A program made the position numbers and the translations under genes. 39,559 bases of DNA, taken from assembly GCA_040388375.1 (NCBI GenBank), contig JAZKBU010000014.1, positions 1 through 39,559 on the forward strand, given 5' to 3'. This stretch comes from Bacteroidota bacterium (GTDB lineage: Bacteria; Bacteroidota; Bacteroidia; UKL13-3). The stretch's first letter is position 1; the number at the start of each line of letters is the position of its first letter. This document shows positions 1-7,325 of this stretch, piece after piece. The notes under the pieces are model-generated. The model did not search any database. It saw only the letters and a program-made list of their open reading frames with translations, and was not told the DNA's origin.

Positions 1-424
1 AATTCCAAGAGCCCGAATTCCTATAGCCCGAATTACTATCGCCCGAATTCCTATCGCCCGAATTACTATCGCCCGAATTCCTATCGCCCGAATTACTATC
101 GCCCGAATTACTATCGCCCGAATTCCTATAGCCCGAATTACTATCGCCCGAATTCCTATAGCCCGAATTAACCAATCCTGTATTTTCTTTACCGGTATTA
201 GCAATACCAGATTTAATATATAAATCCTGGTCAAATCCTAAAAAGTATTCGTTTGAAATTACTTTATGATTTATGCACCATTGCAAATTATCATAAATAC
301 ACAAAAGCAATTCAGCTTCATCTTTTACTGTTTTAACTCTACGAAAAGCACTACACGAATCACCCGTATGATTTGATGCTAATTCGATTATTTTGTTTTT
401 TAAATCTTCAAATGTTTGTTTCAT
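1..424 (-). CDS. Pentapeptide-repeat protein, N-terminal part (runs off window)
   Basis: Reading leftward from the ATG at 424-422, the frame stays open to base 1 (141 codons plus one base). About 80 non-repetitive residues (starting MKQTFEDLKNK) lead through IKSGIANTGKENTG into five-residue repeats of the form NSG-YR and NSG-DS. Such NxGxx repeats belong to the pentapeptide-repeat superfamily, which folds into a right-handed quadrilateral beta helix. The gene has no stop in the window; it continues in frame in 39559-39026 if the ends are joined with a 4-bp AATT overlap. A blunt join would put TAA in the frame. It follows the 434-628 gene by 9 bp, so it is the last gene of the leftward early operon. 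The function is unknown; proteins with this plan occur in other phages. Confidence 0.88.
   Translation of the reverse strand, partial: MKQTFEDLKNKIIELASNHTGDSCSAFRRVKTVKDEAELLLCIYDNLQWCINHKVISNEYFLGFDQDLYIKSGIANTGKENTGLVNSGYRNSGDSNSGYRNSGDSNSGDSNSGDRNSGDSNSGDRNSGDSNSGYRNSGSWN
11..170. repeat. 15-bp minisatellite, left array (10 full units plus one partial)
   Basis: Tandem units gcccgaattNctatM, where N is c or a and M is a or c, begin at 11 and repeat every 15 bp until 160. A partial unit covers 161-170, and bases 1-10 are the tail of a variant unit ending ccaaga. The two main forms tend to alternate, giving a 30-bp super-period; one form contains GAATTC. Because 15 is divisible by three, the array adds whole pentapeptides to the minus-strand gene. 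Units are almost identical at DNA level, which points to recent expansion. Confidence 0.97.
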
Positions 425-433
425 CTTGTTTAT

Positions 434-628
434 TTATTTTTTTAGTTTATTAATTTTATTTACTTCCCTACATACAACCCTCTCAATCCTATCGACTAAG
501 CCCTGATTATTTGGTATTAACGATTGAATGGTAACGGTTAAACTAAGTTCTTCGTGTTTATAGTCGACGTCAATTGTTATTGTGGAGGTTAGGGGTGTTT
601 GAGTATGTAATGAATTTGTTTTAAGCAC
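434..628 (-). CDS. Hypothetical protein, 64 aa
   Basis: Short minus-strand gene with a GTG start at 628, ending 9 bp before the pentapeptide-repeat gene and just downstream of the Gp157-like gene, so it is part of the leftward operon. The protein has a Thr-rich N-terminal half and a basic C terminus (VNKINKLKK). No motif is recognised. The GTG start and small size make the exact start uncertain, though tight packing with both neighbours supports a real gene. Confidence 0.6.
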   Translation of the reverse strand: MLKTNSLHTQTPLTSTITIDVDYKHEELSLTVTIQSLIPNNQGLVDRIERVVCREVNKINKLKK

Positions 629-630
629 GC

Positions 631-1131
631 TTATTTTATTTGAATGTTTTTGTTATAACTGATAGTGGCACCAACAACAGTTCCACCATCTTTTATAGTG
701 TTTTTTATCTTTACTTTGTCGGCCGTTACCGTTGTTTTAGTAACCTTATAGGCATCATTCAATAAACTTAAATCTTCAATTTCTATACTTTCAGATTTTC
801 TAAAGTTGATTTTTATTAAAGGCGTTTCGAGTTGTTCAATTTCAAAAACCTGCATAGCAGTTGAAAGATTAGTTTTAAGTCTATCAATTGCATTGGTGCG
901 AGATTTTTTAAAGTTATTCAATCGTTCAATTTCAAAATCAATCGCTTTGTTTTCAGCCTCTAAATCTTTAATAATAAAACCATAACAAACACCTTTTGTT
1001 TGCAATTGATCTTTGTTTATTTTTATTTCAGTTTCGAGTTCAGGGGTTAATTCACCACCGTTTTCGATTAATGATTCTACTATTTGTAGATACTCGTTTT
1101 GGATATTGTAAAGACTAACTTTCATTTTCAT
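631..1131 (-). CDS. Siphovirus Gp157-family protein
   Basis: The protein matches the plan of the Sipho_Gp157 family (PF05565): an N-terminal LYNIQNEYLQIVE segment, a long central coiled coil (about residues 35-100, rich in E, K, N and Q), then a small beta domain with TPLIKINFRKSESIEI and a GTVVGATI ending. The family is found in phages beside single-strand annealing recombinases, as here; a direct role is not firmly established, although a related streptococcal phage protein has been linked to phage resistance. I chose the ATG at 1131 (MKMKVSLYN); a second ATG lies at 1125, and a longer GTG start at 1167 would add residues not typical of the family. Its start overlaps the end of the RecT-like gene by 17 bp, suggesting translational coupling. 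Confidence 0.85.
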   Translation of the reverse strand: MKMKVSLYNIQNEYLQIVESLIENGGELTPELETEIKINKDQLQTKGVCYGFIIKDLEAENKAIDFEIERLNNFKKSRTNAIDRLKTNLSTAMQVFEIEQLETPLIKINFRKSESIEIEDLSLLNDAYKVTKTTVTADKVKIKNTIKDGGTVVGATISYNKNIQIK

Positions 1132-1846
1132 TATTATTACTGGTAAAGTGCATTTTAATCTCAGCACATAAATTGATTATTGTTTTGTCTTTCTTAACGT
1201 CTTTGTCGAGTGATTTATATTTATCTGTCATTTCTTCAATTGAACTACTGTCAGATAAAAGTTGTTCAGCATCTTTGATACGCTCATCAAGTGTTTTGAA
1301 TATTTCGGGAACGATTGGAGTAACGTCAACATGAGTGGTTTCGATAGTTTTATTTGGCTCATTAAAATCCATTTCTTCAGGAGTGTAAACGGGACCACTA
1401 AACACATCGGGACAATACCACTTAACGCCATTTGAAACCGCACGAGCAAATAACATATTACGAGGGAATTTATCAATATTTTTAGTTAAGGCTTTTTTAG
1501 CATCATCAATTGTAAAAGTGCTATTACCTAATTTTTCTTTACCCTGGTAAAAATCTAATGAGCAAATAGTATCATCTTGCTTAATTACTTTGTAATCGTA
1601 CTTACCACTACCTTTAACTCTACTAGCAATAACGCCAGCGCCAATAGTAACTTTGCCTTGTATAATATGAATGCCCGACATTGATTGAAAAGGCGGTATT
1701 CCTATTTCCTGACCGGCTTGTATTTTTACAAATGCCTGAGCCGCTTGTTTTGTATCGGCAAACATTCCGCTTTCAGCAAAAACTTTTGCCATGTTCATAA
1801 CGTCGTTGGTTGACATTTGATGAATTGTTGTTAGTTGTTGTTCCAT
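1115..1846 (-). CDS. recT: RecT-family single-strand annealing recombinase
   Basis: A 243-residue protein with the hallmarks of phage RecT-type annealing proteins: residues about 40-65 carry AFVKIQAGQEIGIPPFQSM followed by IHIIQGKVTIGAG, then a central beta-rich DNA-binding core, and near residue 145 an NMLFARAVSNGVKWYCPDVF segment with PVYTPEE. The C-terminal 60 residues are acidic and helical. RecT proteins anneal complementary single strands during phage recombination and replication. No partner exonuclease is recognisable nearby. It is followed, with 17 bp overlap, by the Gp157-family gene. Confidence 0.85.
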   Translation of the reverse strand: MEQQLTTIHQMSTNDVMNMAKVFAESGMFADTKQAAQAFVKIQAGQEIGIPPFQSMSGIHIIQGKVTIGAGVIASRVKGSGKYDYKVIKQDDTICSLDFYQGKEKLGNSTFTIDDAKKALTKNIDKFPRNMLFARAVSNGVKWYCPDVFSGPVYTPEEMDFNEPNKTIETTHVDVTPIVPEIFKTLDERIKDAEQLLSDSSSIEEMTDKYKSLDKDVKKDKTIINLCAEIKMHFTSNNNENES

Positions 1847-1879
1847 TTTTTCTTTATATTTGTTTTGGTTTATAATTAG

Positions 1880-1907
1880 GCTCGGTCAGTTTGATCGGGC
1901 TTTTTTT
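1880..1907 (+). terminator. Rho-independent terminator on the plus strand
   Basis: GCTCGGTC (1880-1887), loop AGTTT, GATCGGGC (1893-1900) form an 8-bp stem with two G-T wobbles, followed by seven T. On the minus strand the wobbles become A-C mismatches and there is no T run after the stem, so the signal works only rightward. All genes here are leftward, so it would stop antisense transcription. It sits in the 63-bp gap between the RecT gene and the gene before it. Confidence 0.65.
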
Positions 1908-1909
1908 AA

Positions 1910-2311
1910 TTATAGTGATTTAAATAAAACCGTTAATAGTTCATTAAGTTCTTCGGTTCTTTTAGTAACTGTTTGAGAATTAGTTAACATATTTCCAATA
2001 AACCCTTCTTCAACTTTAACACCGAAATCTTTTGAAATAATGGACTGCCCCGTTAGTTGACAAATCCTTTCTGTAATAGAATTATTTAAATTATATAAAT
2101 TCTCATTTGATTTTAATAGTTCGCTATTAATAGAATTTAGGTTTACTTCTGAATTGCCTTGCTTACAATCTGGCTTAACAGTGGAGTTTAATTTTTCCAT
2201 TAATTCCTGGTTAACAACTCTTTGAAAATTTAATTCAGATACGAGTTTTTTAATAGAATCATTTACTTTTTTAGTAGGGGTTTTGCCGACTGCTTTTTTA
2301 GTTGTTTTCAT
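1910..2311 (-). CDS. Hypothetical coiled-coil protein, 133 aa
   Basis: Lysine-rich N terminus (MKTTKKAVGKTPTKKV) followed by helical stretches rich in N, E, L and S, which look like coiled coil around residues 18-80. There is no transmembrane segment and no recognised domain. It sits upstream of the RecT-like gene in the leftward operon. The basic tail could bind nucleic acid, but that is inference only. Confidence 0.65.
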   Translation of the reverse strand: MKTTKKAVGKTPTKKVNDSIKKLVSELNFQRVVNQELMEKLNSTVKPDCKQGNSEVNLNSINSELLKSNENLYNLNNSITERICQLTGQSIISKDFGVKVEEGFIGNMLTNSQTVTKRTEELNELLTVLFKSL

Positions 2312-2357
2312 ACTCTTTATTGACTTTACCTATTCAGTCGAGGTTTTAGGTTAATTG

Positions 2358-2720
2358 TTAACTTGTTAATTGTTTGTAAATCATTTTTTGTTCATCTACT
2401 ATTTGATTCTTTTTATCGGGATGAATTAGTTTATACTCGTCAGATCCTATTAGGCTTAATAAACCGTTGTAATAAATAGTAGCTTTGTCTTTGTCGAATA
2501 TCCCATCTTTATTAAATGTAGTAATCTGCTCATTTAATTTCCAATATGCAAACGCTTCAATTATGCTAGCGAACTTTTTACTTGAACATTCTAAACGACC
2601 AGATAATAAATTTGTTATAACTCCGGGATAAGTATATCCCATTCTTTTAGCTATAAATCTATACGCTTCTAACGGTACATCTTTATATAATTGTGATATT
2701 TCCGATTTACTTGGTTTCAT
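2358..2720 (-). CDS. Possible HTH protein, 120 aa
   Basis: Residues about 18-50 (AYRFIAKRMGYTYPGVITNL then LSGR) have the spacing of a helix-turn-helix of the Cro/LacI kind: a helix, a Gly turn, then a second helix ending in a basic residue. The remainder is helical and unrecognised. Its ATG overlaps the TGA of the upstream 55-aa gene, indicating translational coupling. A regulatory or DNA-binding role in the early operon is plausible but unproven. Confidence 0.6.
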   Translation of the reverse strand: MKPSKSEISQLYKDVPLEAYRFIAKRMGYTYPGVITNLLSGRLECSSKKFASIIEAFAYWKLNEQITTFNKDGIFDKDKATIYYNGLLSLIGSDEYKLIHPDKKNQIVDEQKMIYKQLTS

Positions 2721-2884
2721 CTCTTATTATTTTGTCTGGTTAAACTTCCTTGATAGCTACTAATAACTCGTTTCAACCTATCAACTTCATTTTGTAGTCT
2801 TGTGTTTTGAGCCAGTAAACTTTCTTTGTTGTTAGCTACGAATACTGATTTTGAAAAGACTTTGGTTAGTTGGAGTTGTTTCAT
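2717..2884 (-). CDS. Small coiled-coil protein, 55 aa
   Basis: Short gene with ATG at 2884-2882, whose start overlaps the TAA of the upstream HNH-domain gene by one base and whose TGA overlaps the ATG of the next gene. This coupling at both ends is the best evidence that it is real. Residues about 19-42 (SLLAQNTRLQNEVDRLKRVI) show a heptad-like leucine/valine pattern typical of a short coiled coil. Function unknown. Confidence 0.7.
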   Translation of the reverse strand: MKQLQLTKVFSKSVFVANNKESLLAQNTRLQNEVDRLKRVISSYQGSLTRQNNKR

Positions 2885-3765
2885 TAGGCTTTGGTTATTT
2901 TGAGGTTGTTGTCTTTAAACCATTGTTTGTAAAACTTATCAGGATCGGTACTTGAACAATTACAATAGTCGTTTCTCATATCGCTAATCCAATCCTCAGT
3001 AGTTTTCTCTTTAGGAATAATCGTAGCCCATTTGCCGTCTTGAAATACGCTATATCCACTAGCTAACAATTTATTACAATATGAAACATAATGAAAAGTT
3101 TCATAACACAAAACACTATTATCTCCATTAGTAGGAATAAATCTAACACCTTGTACAAAACCCCTCTTAATAGCCTCTTTAGTTAAAGCCTCTTTTACTT
3201 CTGATTCGGTGGCTAAACGATTCATACAGTTTATATGATGAAATGCAAAGCTTTCAGAATCATTTGAAATGTGTTTACATTTAATTGTGCCTCCATGCAA
3301 TTTAGTTACCTCAAAAATTAAAACTAATTCTCCAGTATTGTGAAACCAAAATTGATTTTCTTTAAATAAATCCAATTTATAATCAAAACTTTTTTTAGTG
3401 TTTTCTTGTTTAGTTATAATTTGAAGATTACTTAATTTGTTGTTTGTTCTATCTTCATCAATATGGTCAACACACATAAAATCACTTCTATTTGTATGTG
3501 ATAAAAAAGATTCAGAAACTAAATGATGAACTAAATGAGTTTTTTTTAATCCGAGTGCAGAAAGTCTAACTTTAAAATAACCTTGTGGGTTTAAGCTTTG
3601 AGACAACACGCATCCAAAAATTTGTTTTTTAAATTCAGGATTTCTACTATGAGAAACTTCTCTGCTTAAACTTCTAACATTTCCTAAATTAGAAACCTCA
3701 TAAAATCCAAGGTAATTGTATACTGGTAGCCATAATTCGTTAATCAATTTTTCTGTGTTTTCCAT
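2884..3765 (-). CDS. NUMOD4/HNH homing endonuclease domain fused to a phage C-terminal domain
   Basis: Residues about 10-50 (WLPVYNYLGFYEVSNLGNVR) form a NUMOD4 motif, and about 70-125 form an HNH domain: HLVHHLVSESFL, then CVDHIDEDRTNNKLSNLQII. NUMOD4-HNH proteins are site-specific homing endonucleases common in phages. The C-terminal half (about 130-293) is different: EALTKEAIKRGFVQGVRF, then a beta-rich part with YSVFQDGKWATII, resembling a small phage protein of unknown role. I infer that the nuclease either invaded such a gene or was fused to it. The full catalytic set (H, N, H) appears intact. It is co-directional in the early operon, 15 bp from its upstream neighbour. Confidence 0.8.
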   Translation of the reverse strand: MENTEKLINELWLPVYNYLGFYEVSNLGNVRSLSREVSHSRNPEFKKQIFGCVLSQSLNPQGYFKVRLSALGLKKTHLVHHLVSESFLSHTNRSDFMCVDHIDEDRTNNKLSNLQIITKQENTKKSFDYKLDLFKENQFWFHNTGELVLIFEVTKLHGGTIKCKHISNDSESFAFHHINCMNRLATESEVKEALTKEAIKRGFVQGVRFIPTNGDNSVLCYETFHYVSYCNKLLASGYSVFQDGKWATIIPKEKTTEDWISDMRNDYCNCSSTDPDKFYKQWFKDNNLKITKA

Positions 3766-3780
3766 TTTGTTTTGTTTTAA

Positions 3781-3993
3781 TTATTGTTTTAAATTCATAT
3801 TATCAATTAAACTTTGATTGGCAGTATTCAAATGATCTACTTTATTCTGCAATTCTTTACGTTGCTCAATGACTACGAATAGGCAGATACATAATATAAA
3901 TACTATTGACATTGATGCCATCATAATCCACTGGTATAAATTACGCTCGTTAATCACATCTTCAATCGGTTGGTTAAGTAGTTGGGATTTCAT
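3781..3993 (-). CDS. Single-pass membrane protein with coiled coil, 70 aa
   Basis: About 20 polar residues, then a membrane segment (about 22-44, WIMMASMSIVFILCICLFVV), then a charged helical tail with coiled-coil character (EQRKELQNKVDHLN). The topology is one helix with the C-terminal coil on one side. Its place in the early operon argues against a role in lysis; a role at the host membrane is possible, but no family is recognised. Confidence 0.7.
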   Translation of the reverse strand: MKSQLLNQPIEDVINERNLYQWIMMASMSIVFILCICLFVVIEQRKELQNKVDHLNTANQSLIDNMNLKQ

Positions 3994-4004
3994 AGGGTTA
4001 TGGT

Positions 4005-4352
4005 TTAAGGGTTAAATGTTTCTAAAGTTTCTTCTATCATTTCACTAAAACAAGTTCCTCCATTATAAAACGAAGTAACATAACTAATACTTCCATCTTC
4101 ATTTTTATTTAATTCACAAAAGGCATCACCTGAATCGTGCGGCTCTGTATCTTCTGCGTAGTATAATTCTCCTTTAAATACAAAATATTTATCGTAAAAA
4201 TTATCTTTTAAAATATCAAACAAAGATTCTTCTAAATCATGGTAATCTATTTTTTCATTGTTTAATATTCTAATGATAACCATTTCAATTGTATCATCAT
4301 CTAATTTTTCAACTTTCTTTAATATTCCAATATGCAATTCATTATCACTCAT
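4005..4352 (-). CDS. Hypothetical acidic protein, 115 aa
   Basis: A strongly acidic protein (many D and E, especially residues 15-75 and the C terminus EMIEETLETF). There is no membrane segment, signal peptide or known motif. Small acidic early proteins are common in phages and sometimes act as DNA mimics or inhibitors, but nothing in the sequence settles this. It lies in the middle of the leftward operon with short gaps to both neighbours. Confidence 0.65.
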   Translation of the reverse strand: MSDNELHIGILKKVEKLDDDTIEMVIIRILNNEKIDYHDLEESLFDILKDNFYDKYFVFKGELYYAEDTEPHDSGDAFCELNKNEDGSISYVTSFYNGGTCFSEMIEETLETFNP

Positions 4353-4375
4353 CTCGTTTTAGTTTTAAGTTATTA

Positions 4376-4555
4376 TTAATCTTCTATTTCTATTTGGCCG
4401 GAGCCGTGACATTTAGGGCAATCTATTTTATGAGTATCTAAAAGCGTATCTGACCACCAATTGTTATAGATCCAACCATCGCCTTCGCAAAACTCACACT
4501 CAGTGTATTTAACCTCCTTGTCATCGGGCGGTTGTAAGTTTGGACTCTCGTACAT
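4376..4555 (-). CDS. DnaJ-like zinc-finger protein, 59 aa
   Basis: Two CxxCxGxG-type motifs (CEFCEGDG and CPKCHGSG) separated by about 20 residues would bind one zinc ion, as in the DnaJ cysteine-rich region. The J domain is absent, so this is a stand-alone zinc ribbon. I chose the ATG at 4555 (MYESPNLQ), which overlaps the TAA of the upstream gene; a longer start at 4639 would add 28 hydrophobic residues that are out-of-frame coding for the upstream gene. Confidence 0.75.
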   Translation of the reverse strand: MYESPNLQPPDDKEVKYTECEFCEGDGWIYNNWWSDTLLDTHKIDCPKCHGSGQIEIED

Positions 4556-4794
4556 TATCTTATTGATATAGTTATTAATGTTAAAATTGATGCCAACGCT
4601 ATTGATGATGTAAACATAAGTAATCCTATTAGTAGCCAATATCTGTTATAGCGTTTTACAATTTCGATAGAGGTTTCTTTAACATTAAATGGTTTTTCTA
4701 AATTCAAACTCATTCCAAATACTAAAGAATCGTTTTCATCTGTTACATATAGTTTTGATGGGCTATCGTGTTTTAATGTTTCGGGTATATTCAT
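4555..4794 (-). CDS. Small membrane protein, 79 aa
   Basis: A hydrophilic N-terminal half is followed by one strong membrane segment near the C terminus (about 52-75, YWLLIGLLMFTSSIALASIL). This gives a tail-anchored layout. Its ATG overlaps the stop of the HTH gene upstream and its stop overlaps the next start, so the three genes are translationally coupled. No family recognised. Confidence 0.7.
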   Translation of the reverse strand: MNIPETLKHDSPSKLYVTDENDSLVFGMSLNLEKPFNVKETSIEIVKRYNRYWLLIGLLMFTSSIALASILTLITISIR

Positions 4795-4970
4795 TATTTC
4801 GCTAATTTTAAAGATTTATAATAACTTTCAATCGCCAATACTGTTTTACGAGTTCCATATTTTAATTTGAATGCTAGCGTAATTGTTGGCCTGCTAATTT
4901 TACTTTGTTTAGATATGGCAACCAAATCCCCACGCTCTTTTTTTAATAATGTTTTTTCTGATATTTTCAT
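4794..4970 (-). CDS. Small HTH regulator, 58 aa (Cro-like)
   Basis: First gene of the leftward operon, directly beside the divergent control region. Residues about 15-40 (GDLVAISKQSKISRPTITLA) have the arrangement of a helix-turn-helix: LVAISKQSKIS, then the recognition helix RPTITLAFKL. The whole protein is little more than this motif plus a C-terminal helix with basic residues. By position and size it is the best candidate to bind the TGTAAA sites at 4984-5080 and to switch between early leftward and late rightward transcription. That assignment is inference. Confidence 0.72.
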   Translation of the reverse strand: MKISEKTLLKKERGDLVAISKQSKISRPTITLAFKLKYGTRKTVLAIESYYKSLKLAK

Positions 4971-4983
4971 ATAATTTAGTTTT

Positions 4984-5080
4984 AATGTAAAGCAAATGTA
5001 AAGTTTATTTCAATACGAAATGTAAAATTTTTGTAAAGTCAATGATAAAAAACATAACTCATTGAAAATCAAATGTAAAA
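4984..5080. promoter_or_regulatory. Candidate operator cluster: five TGTAAA sites
   Basis: TGTAAA occurs with its G at 4987, 4998, 5022, 5033 and 5075, usually within the wider core AAATGTAAAR. The first two and the next two are each exactly 11 bp apart (one helical turn), and the two pairs lie 35 bp apart. One site overlaps the -7 element of the leftward promoter. A second direct repeat, TAAAGTCAAT, is at 5034-5043 and 5127-5136. The pattern suits cooperative binding of a small repressor. The rest of 4971-5283 holds no gene. Confidence 0.6.
4993..5020 (-). promoter_or_regulatory. Leftward early promoter (P-left)
   Basis: On the minus strand, TACATTTG (5000-4993) is an exact match to the Bacteroidetes -7 consensus TAnnTTTG. 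TTTC at 5020-5017, 16 bp upstream, is a one-mismatch -33 element with short spacing. Transcription would start near 4986, giving a leader of about 16 bases before the HTH gene. The -7 element overlaps a TGTAAA site. Confidence 0.55.
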
Positions 5081-5160
5081 TCTTATATCGTTTCATGCCC
5101 AATATCATTTACTTTTGCAAATTGAGTAAAGTCAATTAATAATATCACTTTTTATTGTGA

Positions 5161-5187
5161 TTGTTTGGGTAGGATTTGTTATATTTG
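5161..5187 (+). promoter_or_regulatory. Rightward late promoter (P-right)
   Basis: TATATTTG at 5180-5187 is an exact TAnnTTTG element; a TTG at 5161-5163 lies 16 bp upstream and another (5155-5157) 22 bp upstream. Transcription would begin about 90 bases before the small terminase gene. A second -7-like element, TACTTTTG, lies at 5110-5117 without a clear partner. Confidence 0.55.
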
Positions 5188-5283
5188 TGTTGAATGAAAT
5201 CATTTGAGATTCTTTATATCGAACCGATTATAGAACGAATTGAAAGTGAATCTAGATTTTATATAATATTTTGTAATTAAGTT

Positions 5284-5787
5284 ATGGCTGCAACAAAAGG
5301 CAATAAATGGTGGATGCTTCGTGCAAAACACGGTAGAGATAAATTATTTAAAACTTCCGATCTATTGTGGGATGCTGCATTGGAGTATTTTAACCATACA
5401 GATAGTCGTAAATGGACTAAAAAAGATTGGGTAGGTAAAGATGCGCACGAAGTAGAAAGGGAAACGGAAACGCCATATACTATTAGCGGATTGTGTCTTT
5501 ATTTGGATTGCTCCCGTAGTTTTTTTGCAGAATTTAAGAAGGCTTTGAATGAAAAAAACGACAAAGAGTCAAAAGATTTTTTGTTAGTCATTACACGTAT
5601 AGAGAATATTATTTTCACTCAAAAGATTGAGGGAGCTGCTGTTGGGGCTTTTAATGCAAATATTGTGGCTATGGAATTAGGATTAAAGCAACAAACCGAA
5701 ACAACTACAACCGCTATTAACTACAACGCCGAACTTTCAAAAGACGAAATAAAAGCTATTTCTAAGGGCTTGGATGAAAAATATTAA
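5284..5787 (+). CDS. terS: Terminase small subunit (GP3_package-like)
   Basis: 167 residues with the pattern of the P22 gp3-type packaging protein family (PF16677): KWWMLRAKHGRDKLF near the N terminus, LWDAALEYF, a TISGLCLYLDCSRSFFAEFK helix-turn region around residues 67-86, and FTQKIEGAAVGAFNANIVAM around 110-130 with LGLKQQ after it. Small terminase recognises the packaging site and hands the DNA to the large subunit. Its TAA overlaps the ATG of terL by one base. It is the first gene of the rightward region, behind a good promoter. Confidence 0.88.
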   Translation: MAATKGNKWWMLRAKHGRDKLFKTSDLLWDAALEYFNHTDSRKWTKKDWVGKDAHEVERETETPYTISGLCLYLDCSRSFFAEFKKALNEKNDKESKDFLLVITRIENIIFTQKIEGAAVGAFNANIVAMELGLKQQTETTTTAINYNAELSKDEIKAISKGLDEKY

Positions 5788-7250
5788 TGACTCCAGAATA
5801 CATAAAAGAACTTAAGATAGCAAAATATCGCTGCCTAACCTCAACACTATTTTTTTCCCGGTACTTCTTTAAAAAACGATTCAGTCGTAAATTTGTCTTA
5901 AATAAACATCATGTAATTATTTGTGATGTACTGGATCGGGTTATTAAAGGTGAATTAAAAAAAGTAATTTTCAACATAGCTCCCAGGTACAGTAAAACTG
6001 AAATAGCAGTTAAAAACTTTATCGCAAATGGACTTGGAGTAAATCCATCGGCCAGGTTTATCCATTTATCTTATTCGGATGATTTAGCACTCGATAATAG
6101 TGATGAGGTCAGAGAATTAGTAAAGAGTCCTGAATATCAGGAAATGTTTCCGAAGGTAAAAGTAAAGCCAAATTCTGACAGCAAAAAGAAATGGTACACA
6201 ACTGAAAGCGGCGGTGTTTACGCTACAAGCGCAGCCGGTCAAGTAACGGGTTTTGGAGCCGGTAAAGTTGATGATGAAGATTCTGAAGATTTAGATAATT
6301 GGTTAGTTGGTAGTGACGGCCAATTATTTGGCGGCGCTTTAATTATTGATGATCCAATTAAGCCAGATGATGCAGATAGCGAATTAATAAGGGAACGCGT
6401 AAACGAAAAATATACAAGTACTTTAAAAAACCGTGTAAATAGTAGGAATACGCCAATAATTATTATCATGCAGCGATTACATGATAACGATTTATCTGGT
6501 TATTTAATGGCGAATGAACCGGGCGAATGGACTGTAATAAGTTTGCCTTGTATTGAAAATTATGGTTTAGAAAATGAATGTGCTTTATGGGAATTTAAAC
6601 ACACGTTAACTGAATTAAAAGCAATGGAGAAAGTGGCAGAAAAAGCCAATAGTCCATCGTTTTTAAGACAGTATATGCAAAACCCACAACCATTAAAGGG
6701 CTTTATGTTTCCTTCAAATATGTTGAGGTATTATAAGCCGATTGACACCATAACAGCTAAATTTGAAACAAGTATAGGTTATGCGGATATAGCAGACGAA
6801 GGCGAAGATAATTTAAGCGCGCCAATCGGCAGGAATATTGGTAAAGATATTTATATTACTGATGTTGTTTTTCGTAGAGATAATACAACTATTACGCTGC
6901 CATTGGTTGCCGATATGATTAAGCGAAATAGAACTACTTACATGCGAGTTGAAAGTAATAACATGGGCGCAATGTTTAACCGGGATTTAACTAAATTGGT
7001 ACCAAATACAAAATGTGTGCCAGCTCATTCAAGTACCAATAAATTTACCCGTATTTTTAACGATGCAGGATTTATAATTAACAATTGTGTATTTATCCAT
7101 CCCGACTATCAAAGTGAGGAATATAAAACGTTTATGAAGGAATTAACGAGTTATTTATCTAATGGCAAAACTAAGCGAGACGATGCCCCTGATAGTATGA
7201 GTGGTTTAGTGATGTTTATTCGTGCAATGTTGCCAAAGTATTATATTTAA
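5787..7250 (+). CDS. terL: Terminase large subunit
   Basis: 487 residues, a normal length. The ATPase part has a divergent Walker A (APRYSKTE, about 65-72; the usual G-K pair is S-K), the GQVTGFGAG motif (about 151-159), Walker B ALIIDD (184-189) and the coupling segment IIIIMQRLHDNDL (about 224-235). The nuclease part has an RNase H-like set: GYADIADEG (about D334 and D337), RVESNNMG (E389) and DDAP (about D466). It cuts concatemeric DNA and drives it into the prohead through the portal. Coupled to terS by a one-base overlap. Confidence 0.93.
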   Translation: MTPEYIKELKIAKYRCLTSTLFFSRYFFKKRFSRKFVLNKHHVIICDVLDRVIKGELKKVIFNIAPRYSKTEIAVKNFIANGLGVNPSARFIHLSYSDDLALDNSDEVRELVKSPEYQEMFPKVKVKPNSDSKKKWYTTESGGVYATSAAGQVTGFGAGKVDDEDSEDLDNWLVGSDGQLFGGALIIDDPIKPDDADSELIRERVNEKYTSTLKNRVNSRNTPIIIIMQRLHDNDLSGYLMANEPGEWTVISLPCIENYGLENECALWEFKHTLTELKAMEKVAEKANSPSFLRQYMQNPQPLKGFMFPSNMLRYYKPIDTITAKFETSIGYADIADEGEDNLSAPIGRNIGKDIYITDVVFRRDNTTITLPLVADMIKRNRTTYMRVESNNMGAMFNRDLTKLVPNTKCVPAHSSTNKFTRIFNDAGFIINNCVFIHPDYQSEEYKTFMKELTSYLSNGKTKRDDAPDSMSGLVMFIRAMLPKYYI

Positions 7251-7325
7251 TTCCTATATTTTGCTTGTTAGTTAAAATTATATTCGTATATTGCAACGCT
7301 TATTCGATTATGAAAAACTTAAAAT

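Noticed and set aside
1-170. CRISPR-like array at the ends
   Set aside because: Units are contiguous 15-mers without spacers and are in frame with a pentapeptide-repeat gene.
3781-3993. Spanin or holin call for the small membrane protein
   Set aside because: It lies in the early leftward operon far from the lysis cassette, so topology alone is not enough.
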